Source: Alloactinosynnema sp. L-07 (GTDB lineage: Bacteria > Actinomycetota > Actinomycetes > Mycobacteriales > Pseudonocardiaceae). Taken from it: a stretch of 64,000 nt of DNA. The stretch is taken from the NCBI RefSeq assembly GCF_900070365.1, contig NZ_LN850107.1, forward strand, positions 3,844,001-3,908,000. Reading direction: 5' to 3'. The number at the start of each line of letters is the position of its first letter. The stretch's first letter is position 1. The position numbers and the translations under genes are program-made. Below the pieces are notes generated by a model. That model was not told the DNA's origin. It saw only the letters and a program-made list of their open reading frames with translations, and searched no databases. This document shows positions 46,556-55,702 of this stretch, piece by piece.

Positions 46556-48028
46556 GTGCCGGAACCCGATCCGAGTCGCCAGGCGGGTGACTGCGAGAGC
46601 CTCTTGAGGCTCATGGACGCAGGCAGGCTGGGTCAGGTCGTGTCCTGGTCGGCGATGCTGAGCCGGTACAGCACCGATCCGTACGAGCGGACCCAGGCGC
46701 ACCTGTTCTCGGTGGGCGCACTGTTCGGCCTGGGCCGGACGGACACGCCGGGGTTCGCCGACGTGTTCGCCCGCGCCCGCGGCGCGGTCGAGCGGTTCCC
46801 GGTGCCCGCGCTCGTCGGCGAGTTCCATGCCCTGGCGGGCGCCGTGGCGTTCGGGGTGGGCGATGTCGAGGACGCGATGCTGCATGTCGTCGACGGGATC
46901 CGGGTGACCGCCCAGAGCCGCCCGAGCGTAACGGCGGCGGTGGCGTGGTTCGACCTGGCGTGGACCGCGGGCGAACTGGGTATGGCCGACGAGGTCGACA
47001 TCTCGCTGCGGCACGCGCGCGAGTCCGCCGCGCGCTGGGGCCTGCCCTACGAGGACGCCCCGATGCGGCTGACCGCGGCGGTGACGGCCGACCACCGCGG
47101 CGACACCGACCGGTGCGCCGTGCTCCTGTCCGAACTCTGCGCCGACGCCCGTAGGTTGGCGGGCGAGCTCGATCGTCTGGCGATGGCGGACCGCGTCTAC
47201 TTCGCGTACGCGGCGGCGCGGTACCAGCTCCTCGGCGGCGATCCCGGGATCGACCCGCGGCGGCTGATGCCGCTGGGCGCCGACCAGGCCGCCAACCCCT
47301 ACCGCGGCCTTATCCGCGTGTGCCTGGCGATCAGCGCCGGACGGGCCGGGGAGGTGCTGGTGGCGCTGGACGAGATGGCGCCGGTGAACCTGGTGCACGA
47401 GGTGGAGATCCTGCGGCTGCGCTCGATCGCGCTGACCTCGATGGGCGACCCGACGGGCGCGCTCGCCGCGGAACGGCGGGCCATCCGCCGGTTCACCGAA
47501 CCGTGGCAGAACCTGCGCAGACTGGCGGCGCGGTCGCGAGTGGACCACGCCGTCCTGTCCGAGTACGCCGCCGCCGCGCTGACCGATCCGCTGACCGGCC
47601 TGCCCAACCGCCGCCACCTCGAAGAACGCTTGGCCGAGATCAGCGCGCGGCGGGAGCCCGCGGTCGTGGGGTTGCTGGACCTGGACAATTTCAAGGCCGT
47701 CAACACCGAGCACGGTCACTTGGCGGGAGACGCCGTCCTTGCCCGAATCGCGGCGGTGGTCACGTCGTCGTTGCGGAAGGGGGACTTCCTGGCGCGATAC
47801 GGCGGCGACGAGTTCGTGGCGGTGCTGGCGGACACGTCGTTGGCGGCGGCGGTGGAGGTCGAGGACAGGATAAGCGTGGCACTGGCCAGGGAGAACTGGG
47901 ACGAGCTGGCGCCGGGAACGGGGGTGGGGATCAGCATCGGGTGGGCGGAGCTGACCTCCTGGGGGCCCGCCGCGGCGCTGGCGGCGGCGGACCGGGCGAT
48001 GTACGCCCGCAAGAGCGCGCGGGGCTGA
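46556..48028 (+). CDS. Diguanylate cyclase with helical N-terminal region
   Basis: A 490-residue protein. Residues 1-330 are a soluble, TPR-like helical array (AVAFGVGDVEDAMLHVVDGI, AALAAERRAIRRFTEPWQNL). Residues 335-490 are a GGDEF domain that makes cyclic di-GMP: DPLTGLPNRRHLEERL, GLLDLDNFKAVNTEHGHLAG, and the intact signature RYGGDEF near residue 415. The inhibitory site RxxD is present at the right distance (RKGD, then five residues). There is no membrane segment. It is the second gene after helD and is ended by a strong terminator. Confidence 0.92.
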   Translation: MPEPDPSRQAGDCESLLRLMDAGRLGQVVSWSAMLSRYSTDPYERTQAHLFSVGALFGLGRTDTPGFADVFARARGAVERFPVPALVGEFHALAGAVAFGVGDVEDAMLHVVDGIRVTAQSRPSVTAAVAWFDLAWTAGELGMADEVDISLRHARESAARWGLPYEDAPMRLTAAVTADHRGDTDRCAVLLSELCADARRLAGELDRLAMADRVYFAYAAARYQLLGGDPGIDPRRLMPLGADQAANPYRGLIRVCLAISAGRAGEVLVALDEMAPVNLVHEVEILRLRSIALTSMGDPTGALAAERRAIRRFTEPWQNLRRLAARSRVDHAVLSEYAAAALTDPLTGLPNRRHLEERLAEISARREPAVVGLLDLDNFKAVNTEHGHLAGDAVLARIAAVVTSSLRKGDFLARYGGDEFVAVLADTSLAAAVEVEDRISVALARENWDELAPGTGVGISIGWAELTSWGPAAALAAADRAMYARKSARG

Positions 48029-48043
48029 GTACACGAAAGAAAG

Positions 48044-48074
48044 AAACGCCTCGGCACTGTGTGCCGAGGCGTTT
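48044..48074. terminator. Perfect bidirectional intrinsic terminator
   Basis: AAACGCCTCGGCAC (48044-48057) and GTGCCGAGGCGTTT (48061-48074) pair over all 14 bases around a TGT loop, with A-rich and T-rich ends on either side. It lies between the convergent GGDEF and pyc genes. Confidence 0.9.
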
Positions 48075-48093
48075 CCCGTTGGACGTGTGTAGG

Positions 48094-51000
48094 TCAGCCC
48101 AGGACGACCAGCAAGTCCCCGCCCTCGACCTGTTGCACCGGGCCGATAGCGAGCCGGGTGACCTTGCCCGCCTTGGGCGCGGTGATGGCCGCCTCCATCT
48201 TCATCGCCTCGATCGTGGCGACCGTGGCGCCCGCCTCGACCTCGTCGCCCTCGCCGACGGCCAGGGTGACGACGCCCGCGAACGGCGCGGCGACGTGGTT
48301 GGCGTTGGACTTGTCGGCCTTCTCGGCGACCGGCAGGTCCGACGCGATCGCCCGGTCGCGGACCTGGATCGGTCGCAGCTGCCCGTTGAGGGTCGCCAGG
48401 ACAGTGCGCATGCCGCGCTCGTCGGCGTCGGCGATGGCTTCCAGTTCGATCAGCAGGGTCACGCCCTTGCCGATGCCGACCGCGTACTCCTTGCCCTGCT
48501 CCAGGCCGAAGAAGAAGTCCTTGCTGGCCAGCACGCTGGTGTCGCCGTACTGGTCGCGGTGGGCCAGGAACTCCTTGGTCGGGCCAGGGAACAGCAGCCG
48601 GTTGAGCGTGGCGCGTGGGGCGACGGCCAGGCCCGCGCGGTCCTCCTCGGTCAGCTCGGTGACGCCCTTGGGGGTGGGGCGGCCCTGGATGGCCTTGCTG
48701 CGGAAGGGCTCCGGCCAGCCGCCCGCGGGGTCGCCGAGTTCGCCGTGCAGGAAGCCGACGACGGAGTCGGGGATGTCGAAGCGGCCCGGCTCGCTCTCGA
48801 ATTCCTTCGGGTCGACGCCCGCGCCGACCAGGTGCAGGGCGAGGTCGCCGACGACCTTGGACGACGGGGTGACCTTGACCAGCCTGCCGAGCATCCGGTC
48901 GGCGGCGGCGTACATGGTCTCGATCTCCTCGAACCGGTCGCCGAGGCCGAGAGCGACGGCCTGGGTGCGCAGGTTCGACAGCTGGCCGCCGGGGATCTCG
49001 TGGTGGTAGACGCGACCGGTCGGCGACGGCAGGCCCGCCTCGAACGGCCGGTACACCCGGCGCACGATCTCCCAGTACGGCTCCAGGTCCGACACCGCCT
49101 GAAGCGACAGGCCGGTCTCGCGCTCGCTGTGGTCGGTGGCTGCGACGATGGCCGAGAGCGACGGCTGCGAGGTGGTGCCCGACATCGACGCGACCGCGCC
49201 GTCGACAGCGTCCACACCGGACTGGATGGCCGCCAGGTAGGTGGCCAGCTGGCCGCCCGCGGTGTCGTGGGTGTGCAGGTGGACCGGGAGGTCGAACTCC
49301 TTGCGCAGCGCGGTGATCAGCCGGGCCGCGGCGGGCGGGCGCAGCAGGCCCGCCATGTCCTTGACCGCCAGCACGTGCGCGCCCGCGCCGACGATCTGCT
49401 CGGCCAGCTTGAGGTAGTAGTCAAGCGTGTAGAGCTGTTCGGCCGGGTTGGACAGGTCGGCGGTGTAGCAGAGTGCGACCTCGGCGATGGCGGTCCCGGT
49501 CTCGCGCACGGCCTCGATGGCCGGGCGCATCTGCTCGACGTCGTTGAGCGCGTCGAAGATCCGGAAGATGTCGATGCCGGTCTTCGTCGCCTCCTGGACG
49601 AATGAGGTAGTCACCTCGGTCGGGTACGGCGTGTACCCGACGGTGTTGCGGCCACGCAGCAGCATCTGCAGGCAGATGTTGGGCACGGCCTCGCGCAGCG
49701 CCGCGAGCCGCTCCCACGGGTCCTCGGCGAGGAACCGCAGCGCCACGTCGTAGGTCGCGCCGCCCCAGGACTCCAGCGAGAGCAGCTCCGGGGTCATCCG
49801 CGCGACGTGCGGGGCCACGGCCAGCAGGTCCTTGGTGCGCACCCGGGTGGCCAGCAGCGACTGGTGGGCGTCGCGGAAGGTCGTGTCGGTGACACCGACG
49901 TTCTTCGACTCGCGCAGCCAGCGCGCGAAGCCCTCGGGGCCCAGCTCGACGAGCTTCTGCTTGGACCCGGCGGGCGGCTCGGCGGCCAGGTCGATCTCGG
50001 GCAGCTTCTGCCGCGGGTCGATCACCTTGGGCCGCTCACCGTGCGGCTTGTTGACCGTCACGTCGAGCAGGTAGGTGAGCAGCCGGGTGCCGCGGTCGGC
50101 CGAGCTGCGGGCGGTCAGCAGGTGCGGACGCTGCTCGATGAACGACGTGGTGACCCGGCCTGCGACGAAGTCCTCGTCGTCCAGCACGGCCTGCAGGAAC
50201 GGGATATTCGTGGCCACGCCCCGGATGCGGAACTCGGCGACGGCGCGCTTGGCCCGGCGCACCGCGGCGTCGAGGTCGCGGCCGCGGCAGGTGAGCTTGA
50301 CCAGCATCGAGTCGAAGTGGGCGCTGACCTCGGCGCCCGCCGCGGTGCCGCCGTCGAGCCGGATGCCGCCGCCGCCCGGGGAGCGGTAGGCGCTGATCAT
50401 GCCGGTGTCGGGGCGGAAGCCGTTGGCGGGATCCTCGGTGGTGATGCGGCACTGCAGGGCCGCGCCGCGCACGTAGATCGCGTCCTGGGTCAGGCCAAGG
50501 TCGGCCAGCGTCTCCCCCGCGGCGATTCGCAGCTGCGACTGCACGAGGTCGACGTCGGTGACCTCCTCGGTCACCGTGTGCTCGACCTGGATGCGCGGGT
50601 TCATCTCGATGAAGACGTGATGGCCGCGCGTGTCGAGCAGGAACTCGACCGTGCCCGCGTTCAGGTAGCCGATGTGGCGGGCGAACTTGACCGCGTCGGC
50701 GCAGATCCGGTCGCGCAGCTCGGGGTCGAGGTTCGGCGCGGGCGCCAGCTCGATGACCTTCTGGTGGCGCCGCTGCAGCGAGCAGTCGCGCTCGTAGAGG
50801 TGGATGACGTTGCCGTCGCCGTCGGCGAGGATCTGCACCTCGATGTGGCGCGGGTCGACCACGGCCTGCTCAAGGAAGACCGTCGGGTCACCGAAGGCGG
50901 ACTCGGCCTCCCGCATGGCCGCTTCCAGCGACTCGCGCAGCGCCTTGGGCTCCTCGACGCGGCGCATGCCGCGCCCGCCGCCGCCCGCGACCGCCTTGAC

Positions 51001-51468
51001 GAAGATCGGGAAGCCGATGTCCTCGGCCTTGGTGAGCAGCGCCTCGACGTCCTTGGACGGCTCCGAGGACTGCAGCACGGGCAGGCCCGCGGCCTTGGCC
51101 GCGGCGATGGCGCGGGCCTTGTTGCCGGTCAGCTCCAGGATGTCGGCGGTGGGGCCGACGAAGGTGATGCCTGCCTCGGCGCACGCGGTGGCCAGTTCGG
51201 GGTTCTCCGACAGGAAGCCGTAGCCGGGGTAGACCGCGTCGGCGCCCGCCTTCTTGGCCGCCTTGACGATCTCCTCGACCGACAGGTACGCGCGCACCGG
51301 GTGTCCGGGCTCGCCGATCTCGTACGCCTCGTCGGCCTTCATCCGGTGCTGGGAGTTGCGGTCCTCATGTGGGAACACCGCGACAGTCCCGGCGCCGAGT
51401 TCATAGCCGGCCCGGAACGCCCGGATCGCGATCTCGCCGCGGTTGGCGACGAGCACCTTGCGAAACAT
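48094..51468 (-). CDS. pyc: Pyruvate carboxylase
   Basis: The biotin enzyme that turns pyruvate into oxaloacetate to refill the citric acid cycle. The 1124-residue single chain has the full order: biotin carboxylase (FRKVLVANRGEIAIRAFRAG, VAGGGGRGMRRVE, FIEMNPRIQVEHTVTEEVTD), the carboxyltransferase domain (GVTDTTFRDAHQSLLATRVR, RNTVGYTPYP), the tetramerisation region, and the biotinyl domain with the biotinylated Lys in TIEAMKMEAAI. ATG 51468 is clear. Its ribosome binding site is sequestered in a hairpin, listed separately. Confidence 0.98.
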   Translation of the reverse strand: MFRKVLVANRGEIAIRAFRAGYELGAGTVAVFPHEDRNSQHRMKADEAYEIGEPGHPVRAYLSVEEIVKAAKKAGADAVYPGYGFLSENPELATACAEAGITFVGPTADILELTGNKARAIAAAKAAGLPVLQSSEPSKDVEALLTKAEDIGFPIFVKAVAGGGGRGMRRVEEPKALRESLEAAMREAESAFGDPTVFLEQAVVDPRHIEVQILADGDGNVIHLYERDCSLQRRHQKVIELAPAPNLDPELRDRICADAVKFARHIGYLNAGTVEFLLDTRGHHVFIEMNPRIQVEHTVTEEVTDVDLVQSQLRIAAGETLADLGLTQDAIYVRGAALQCRITTEDPANGFRPDTGMISAYRSPGGGGIRLDGGTAAGAEVSAHFDSMLVKLTCRGRDLDAAVRRAKRAVAEFRIRGVATNIPFLQAVLDDEDFVAGRVTTSFIEQRPHLLTARSSADRGTRLLTYLLDVTVNKPHGERPKVIDPRQKLPEIDLAAEPPAGSKQKLVELGPEGFARWLRESKNVGVTDTTFRDAHQSLLATRVRTKDLLAVAPHVARMTPELLSLESWGGATYDVALRFLAEDPWERLAALREAVPNICLQMLLRGRNTVGYTPYPTEVTTSFVQEATKTGIDIFRIFDALNDVEQMRPAIEAVRETGTAIAEVALCYTADLSNPAEQLYTLDYYLKLAEQIVGAGAHVLAVKDMAGLLRPPAAARLITALRKEFDLPVHLHTHDTAGGQLATYLAAIQSGVDAVDGAVASMSGTTSQPSLSAIVAATDHSERETGLSLQAVSDLEPYWEIVRRVYRPFEAGLPSPTGRVYHHEIPGGQLSNLRTQAVALGLGDRFEEIETMYAAADRMLGRLVKVTPSSKVVGDLALHLVGAGVDPKEFESEPGRFDIPDSVVGFLHGELGDPAGGWPEPFRSKAIQGRPTPKGVTELTEEDRAGLAVAPRATLNRLLFPGPTKEFLAHRDQYGDTSVLASKDFFFGLEQGKEYAVGIGKGVTLLIELEAIADADERGMRTVLATLNGQLRPIQVRDRAIASDLPVAEKADKSNANHVAAPFAGVVTLAVGEGDEVEAGATVATIEAMKMEAAITAPKAGKVTRLAIGPVQQVEGGDLLVVLG

Positions 51469-51476
51469 GCGCGGAT

Positions 51477-51510
51477 ACCTCCTGCTACCTGAGGGTCGGT
51501 CGCAGGAGGT
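51477..51510 (-). promoter_or_regulatory. Leader hairpin hiding the pyc Shine-Dalgarno sequence
   Basis: In the pyc transcript the ribosome binding site GCAGGAGGT, 8 bases before the ATG, is preceded by its exact 9-base complement ACCTCCTGC with a 16-base loop between. In plus-strand coordinates these are ACCTCCTGC at 51477-51485 and GCAGGAGGT at 51502-51510. The paired form would block ribosome binding. The upstream arm also copies the ACCUCCU of the 16S rRNA 3' end. Confidence 0.65.
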
Positions 51511-51652
51511 TACCGTGTTTGTCCCGCCAGTCGGGAGCATCGTCCCACGTGACGGACGCCATGCCTGTCGTTAACCTGCCACGATCCAACGGCTTGGTCG
51601 ACCCTCGAACCGATCGGTCTCACCCACCGGACATTCTGGTGCCCGAGGGCCC

Positions 51653-52723
51653 TCAGCGCACGAGTACCTCGTGCACCAAAGCGGGCTGGCCCGCCGGGAA
51701 AACCACCCTTACGCGGGTCGCGGGCGCCCCTGGCGTGGGGATGTCGGTGTACTCGCCCTCGACCCGGCCCACCGTATGCCACGTGCCCGCCGGGTCAAGG
51801 AGCTGGACTTCGCCGCGCGCGGGCGTCGCCCGACCCGCGAGCACGATCACCCCGGTGACCTGCCGGGTCTCACCGATGGGTACCTCGATGGCGCCGGAGG
51901 TGACGGGGAACACGGTGTCGGCGTCACCGTCCGCGCTCGCGTCGACCGGCGAAGGGACGACGGTGAACTCGCGGACCACCAGCCACTGGCGCTGCCCCCG
52001 GACCGCCCGCAGGCGCAGGTAGCGGGTCGGGTCGGACACCGTGGCCACCACCGACGGCGCGTCGACGCGGCGGACCGGGGTCCACCGCACCCCGTCGACC
52101 GACTGCTCCAGCACGCCCGCGCGCAGGTAGTCGCGCGGGCGGTCGGCCTGGCCCATCTCGATGCCGACTTGGCTGACCCGGCGGACGCGGCCGAGGTCGA
52201 GGATGACCTGGGACCCGGGCACCGGCGGGCCGTCGCTCCAGAAGTAGGTGCGCGCGTCGCCGTCGGCCATGCGGGCGGGCAGGTGGTCGCCGTAGGCGCC
52301 GAGCGCGGTGACGGGCCGGGGCTGAGTGGGCCCGATGCCGAACGCGGCGTCCGACGCCGCTTTGGCGCGGTCTACGAATCGTTGGTAGGGCGTCGGGGTG
52401 CTCGGCAGGCGTAGTCGCTCGCCCCAGGCCCGGCGGAACCGACCCTCGCTGTGGGCGAGCAGTATCCGCGCGGCCCGGCGCACCGACTCCCCGCCGCTGA
52501 CCCCGGAGGTGCGCACCCGGTGATCGAGCTTGGCCAGCGCGCGGCGGAGGTCGTCGTCCCCGCGATAGGCGGCCCAGAACTCGGCGATGGCCTGTGGGAT
52601 GTCGAGAGGATCGGCCGCACGCGGCGCGGCGGGGCTGGGTGCGGCGGTGGCCGGGATGGGCGGCGCGGCCAGGGCGACGGCGGCGACGAGCGGCAGCCAG
52701 CGGCGCTTTCCGCCTGTGGGCAC
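51653..52723 (-). CDS. Secreted protein with a discoidin (F5/8 type C)-like domain
   Basis: A 356-residue exported protein. A signal peptide (about residues 1-28, LVAAVALAAPPIPATAA) is followed by a helical region (about 38-130, PLDIPQAIAEFWAAYRGDDD) and a beta-rich domain with discoidin-like features: YFWSDGPPVPGSQVILDLG, EQSVDGVRWTPVRRV and RYLRLRAVRGQRQWLVVREF. A last beta-domain (from about 265) ends the chain. In actinomycetes similar parts follow the catalytic domain of GH84 beta-N-acetylglucosaminidases; here no catalytic domain is present. It probably binds glycan. GTG 52723 follows AAGGA. Confidence 0.6.
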   Translation of the reverse strand: MPTGGKRRWLPLVAAVALAAPPIPATAAPSPAAPRAADPLDIPQAIAEFWAAYRGDDDLRRALAKLDHRVRTSGVSGGESVRRAARILLAHSEGRFRRAWGERLRLPSTPTPYQRFVDRAKAASDAAFGIGPTQPRPVTALGAYGDHLPARMADGDARTYFWSDGPPVPGSQVILDLGRVRRVSQVGIEMGQADRPRDYLRAGVLEQSVDGVRWTPVRRVDAPSVVATVSDPTRYLRLRAVRGQRQWLVVREFTVVPSPVDASADGDADTVFPVTSGAIEVPIGETRQVTGVIVLAGRATPARGEVQLLDPAGTWHTVGRVEGEYTDIPTPGAPATRVRVVFPAGQPALVHEVLVR

Positions 52724-52830
52724 GAGGTGATCCTTCCGAAACGGCCAAGAACAGGCGCACCGGTGGGCCCACCCGAAATCGTTTCAGGATCAGCCAGATC
52801 CAGCCAGGCCCACCACCCGAATGGCCCACG

Positions 52831-52866
52831 GCGGAGGCTTCCTTGCCACGGCAAGGAAGCCTCCGC
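52831..52866 (-). terminator. Strong hairpin after the subtilase gene
   Basis: GCGGAGGCTTCCTTGC (52831-52846) pairs perfectly with GCAAGGAAGCCTCCGC (52851-52866) around CACG. It lies 86 bp downstream of the subtilase gene stop and upstream of the discoidin gene, both on the minus strand. There is no U-tract, so it is a terminator of the actinomycete type or a processing site. Confidence 0.6.
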
Positions 52867-52952
52867 GCAGGCAACGCGAGCTAAGGGGACCGTGTCGGCG
52901 GCCGACCACGGTTGCCGCCTGACTTCAGCGCTATCTCGCCAGGCGACCGGGC

Positions 52953-54071
52953 CTAGAAATTTCGGGGAGGCGGGCCAGTAAAGAGAATGCGGTTCGGGCT
53001 GTTCGGCGGGAGGTTGCACACCCCGGGGCTCGCCGAGCTGACCAGAGCCGTCTGCACCTTCGCCGGGGTCGCGGTCGGGTGGAGTCCCAAGTAGAGGGCC
53101 GCGCCGCCGCTGACGTGGGCGGCGGCGAGTGAGGTGCCGGTGATGGTGACCGTCGCGGTGTCGGAGGTGATCCACGGTCCGGTGATCAGCACGCCCGGCG
53201 CGTAGAGGTCGACCGCGGGCCCGTGGTTGGAGCTGCGGGAGACGCAGTCGTTGCGGTCGACGGCCGCGGACGTGATCGCCTCGGCGACGCGGGCGGGCGA
53301 GAAGTTGCTCGCCAGGCTCGCCGACGAGCCCGCCGGGACCGAGTAGGTGACGCCCGAGGCGATCGAGCGGCGGACCGCGTCGTCGAGGGCCTGGTTCGCC
53401 GAGCCGCCAAGGCTCATGTTCGCCACGGCGGGCTTCACCGCGTTGCGGGTCACCCAGTCGATACCGGCGATCACTCCGGAGATCGTTCCTGAGCCGGAAT
53501 TGTTGAGCACCCGAACCGGAACGATCTTGACTTGCTTGGCCACGCCATAGGTCTTGCCGCCGACAATGCCCGCGACGAAGGTGCCGTGCCCGTTGCCGTC
53601 GGTCGGATCGGTGTCGTTGTCGACGAAGTCATAGCCGCCGGACACGCGGCCGCCGAAGTCCTGGTGGGTCGCTTTCACGCCAGTGTCTATGACATAGGCG
53701 TGAACATTCGGAGACGTGGTGTTATAGCGGTAGCGCGAGTCGAGCGGCAGGGTGCGCTGATCGATCCGGTCGAGTCCCCACGGCGGGTTGAGCTGCTCGC
53801 CGAGCGCGCGCACAGGGGTGTCGGCGACGACGTAGTCGACGGCGGGGTCGGCGGCGAGCGACCGCGCCTGCTTGGCCGTCATCCGGGCCGAGAATCCTTG
53901 TAAGACAGTGGAATAGCGGTGTTCGACGGTGCCGCCGTGGCGGTTTGCGAGCGCGTCGGCTGAGCCTGCCTTCATGATGACGACGTAGCCGGACGAAGCC
54001 TCGGCGGCGGCGGGCGCGGCGACAGCGAGACAGACGGTCATGGCGGTCAGGCCGATCCGAAAGAAGGTCAT
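52953..54071 (-). CDS. Secreted S8 subtilase with altered oxyanion position
   Basis: A 372-residue protease-fold protein: signal peptide (1-26), an I9 inhibitor propeptide (about 28-85), then a proteinase K-like catalytic domain. The triad is Asp129 (AYVIDTGV), His162 (DGNGHGTFVAG) and Ser314 (TGTSLAAAHVSGG). Proteinase K-type enzymes have an oxyanion-hole Asn in AAGN; here the aligned segment is VPAGSSASLASNFSPA, with Ser249 in its place. The serine motif is also GTSLAAAHV instead of GTSMAxPHV. Activity may be low or changed. It is monocistronic, with a hairpin downstream. Confidence 0.85.
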   Translation of the reverse strand: MTFFRIGLTAMTVCLAVAAPAAAEASSGYVVIMKAGSADALANRHGGTVEHRYSTVLQGFSARMTAKQARSLAADPAVDYVVADTPVRALGEQLNPPWGLDRIDQRTLPLDSRYRYNTTSPNVHAYVIDTGVKATHQDFGGRVSGGYDFVDNDTDPTDGNGHGTFVAGIVGGKTYGVAKQVKIVPVRVLNNSGSGTISGVIAGIDWVTRNAVKPAVANMSLGGSANQALDDAVRRSIASGVTYSVPAGSSASLASNFSPARVAEAITSAAVDRNDCVSRSSNHGPAVDLYAPGVLITGPWITSDTATVTITGTSLAAAHVSGGAALYLGLHPTATPAKVQTALVSSASPGVCNLPPNSPNRILFTGPPPRNF

Positions 54072-54166
54072 ATACCTGATCTAGGTGGGACCGGTGCAAC
54101 GAAACAATCATCCCCAATTGCCGGACCGGCAATCGACACGTTCGAGGGACCCACTAAAGTGGCGCA

Positions 54167-55690
54167 ATGCCCTCTGGTGACGCTGAGTCCGCTGACAAGG
54201 TCCCGCACTTCGACACTGTCCTGCGGGGGTACAACCCGCGTCAGGTGAACGAGCGGGTCACCCGCCTCACCTACGACCTGCGCCACGCGGCGAAGGGTCG
54301 CGACGACGCCTCAGCCAAGGTCGCCGAGCTGACGAAGTCGCTCGGATCGTTGCAACAGCAATTGCTGGAGACAACGACCCGGCTCAACCGGATCAGCGCG
54401 AACCCCAACAGCACCGAGGGCATGACCGAGCGCGTCCGCCTGATGATGGAGCTGGCGAACGAGGAGATCGCCGACTTCAAGCGCCAGGCCGACGACTACG
54501 CCCAGGGCGTGCGGGCCGAGGCCGACGCGCACGGTGCGGGCGTGCGCGCCGCGGCCGACGACTACGCGGGCCAGACCCGCGGCAAGGCCGACAACTACGC
54601 GGCCAACACCGTCCGCGCCGCCGACGAGGCCGCAGCGGGCCGCCGCGCCGACGCCGACGCGTATGCCGCCAACCTCAAGGCCAAGCACGACAAGCTCGTC
54701 GCCGACGCCATCGAGCGGGGCAAGCAGCTAGAGGCGGACTACAAGCGCAACCGCGCGGAGCTCGACGCCGAATACGAGGGCATGCGGACCGCGCTGGGCG
54801 CCGAGCACACCAAGCTCATGGCCGACTCGCGCGCCGAGATCGAACGCCAGTCCAAGGCCAACGAGGCCCGCATCGCCCAGCTCTACGACGACGCCTCGAC
54901 CCACCGCGACGAACTCGACGCCGAGGCTCTGCGCATCCGCGGCCAGCTCGACACCGACGCGGACACCAAGCGCGCCGCCGCCGACGAGCAGGCCGAACAG
55001 GACCTCCTCACCAAGCGCACGGCCGCCGAGGCCGACCTCGCCGCCCGCACCGAGCAGGCCGAGGCCACCTTCGCCGAGCGCACCGCGGAGCTGGAGCGCA
55101 CGCTGGCCGCCCGCGGCGACGAGATCGAGCAGGACCTCGCCGACCGCACCGCCAAGGCCGACACCGAGATCACCGCCCGCCTCGACTCCGCCGAGAAGCG
55201 CGCCGCCAAGCTGGTCGCCGAGGCCGAGAAGCTGCAGGCCGAGACCAACGCGCTGGTCACCGACCAGATGGCGGCCGCCGACACCGAGATCGCCGCCAAG
55301 CGCGCCGCGATCGATGAGGAGACCACGGCGCTGCGGGCGTTGGCCGAGAAGGAGACCTCAGAGCTCCGCGCGTCGACCGACAAGGAGACCTCGGCGCAGC
55401 GGGCGACGACCGAGAAGGAGACGACGGCCCTGCGGGCGTCGGTCGAGAAGGAGACCACGGCGCTGCGCGAGTCGGTCGAGAAGAAGACCACGGCTTTGCT
55501 CGCCGAAGCCGAGGCGAAGTCGACCGAGGCAGCGGCGAAGCACCACGCGGCCACGGACTACGAGACTCGAGTGTCGGAGCAGGTCACCAACGCGTTCTCG
55601 CTGCTTGAAGAGGCTAAGAAGCATTTCGCTGGTGCGGTCAAGCCTGCCGCCAACACCAATGGAAACAAGCCGGCGGGCGCTCGACGCTGA
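54167..55690 (+). CDS. DivIVA/Scy-like long coiled-coil protein
   Basis: A 507-residue protein. The N-terminus (FDTVLRGYNPRQVNERVTRL) is a DivIVA-type membrane or scaffold module. The rest to residue 490 is continuous coiled coil rich in Ala, Glu, Arg and Thr. From residue about 385 to 455 it shows repeated units of about 10 residues (EKETSELRAS, DKETSAQRAT, EKETTALRAS, EKETTALRES). Scy and FilP of Streptomyces, which build polar scaffolds in hyphae, are the closest comparison. A short tail ends NGNKPAGARR. It has its own terminator. Confidence 0.8.
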   Translation: MPSGDAESADKVPHFDTVLRGYNPRQVNERVTRLTYDLRHAAKGRDDASAKVAELTKSLGSLQQQLLETTTRLNRISANPNSTEGMTERVRLMMELANEEIADFKRQADDYAQGVRAEADAHGAGVRAAADDYAGQTRGKADNYAANTVRAADEAAAGRRADADAYAANLKAKHDKLVADAIERGKQLEADYKRNRAELDAEYEGMRTALGAEHTKLMADSRAEIERQSKANEARIAQLYDDASTHRDELDAEALRIRGQLDTDADTKRAAADEQAEQDLLTKRTAAEADLAARTEQAEATFAERTAELERTLAARGDEIEQDLADRTAKADTEITARLDSAEKRAAKLVAEAEKLQAETNALVTDQMAAADTEIAAKRAAIDEETTALRALAEKETSELRASTDKETSAQRATTEKETTALRASVEKETTALRESVEKKTTALLAEAEAKSTEAAAKHHAATDYETRVSEQVTNAFSLLEEAKKHFAGAVKPAANTNGNKPAGARR

Positions 55691-55702
55691 GGTCCTTGAG
55701 TT

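Noticed and set aside
44356..46614. A 752-codon open frame on the minus strand opposite the helD gene
   Set aside because: It is the reverse shadow of a gene with clear helicase motifs. High GC removes stops in this antisense frame; its sequence is Arg/Gly/His-rich with no domain.
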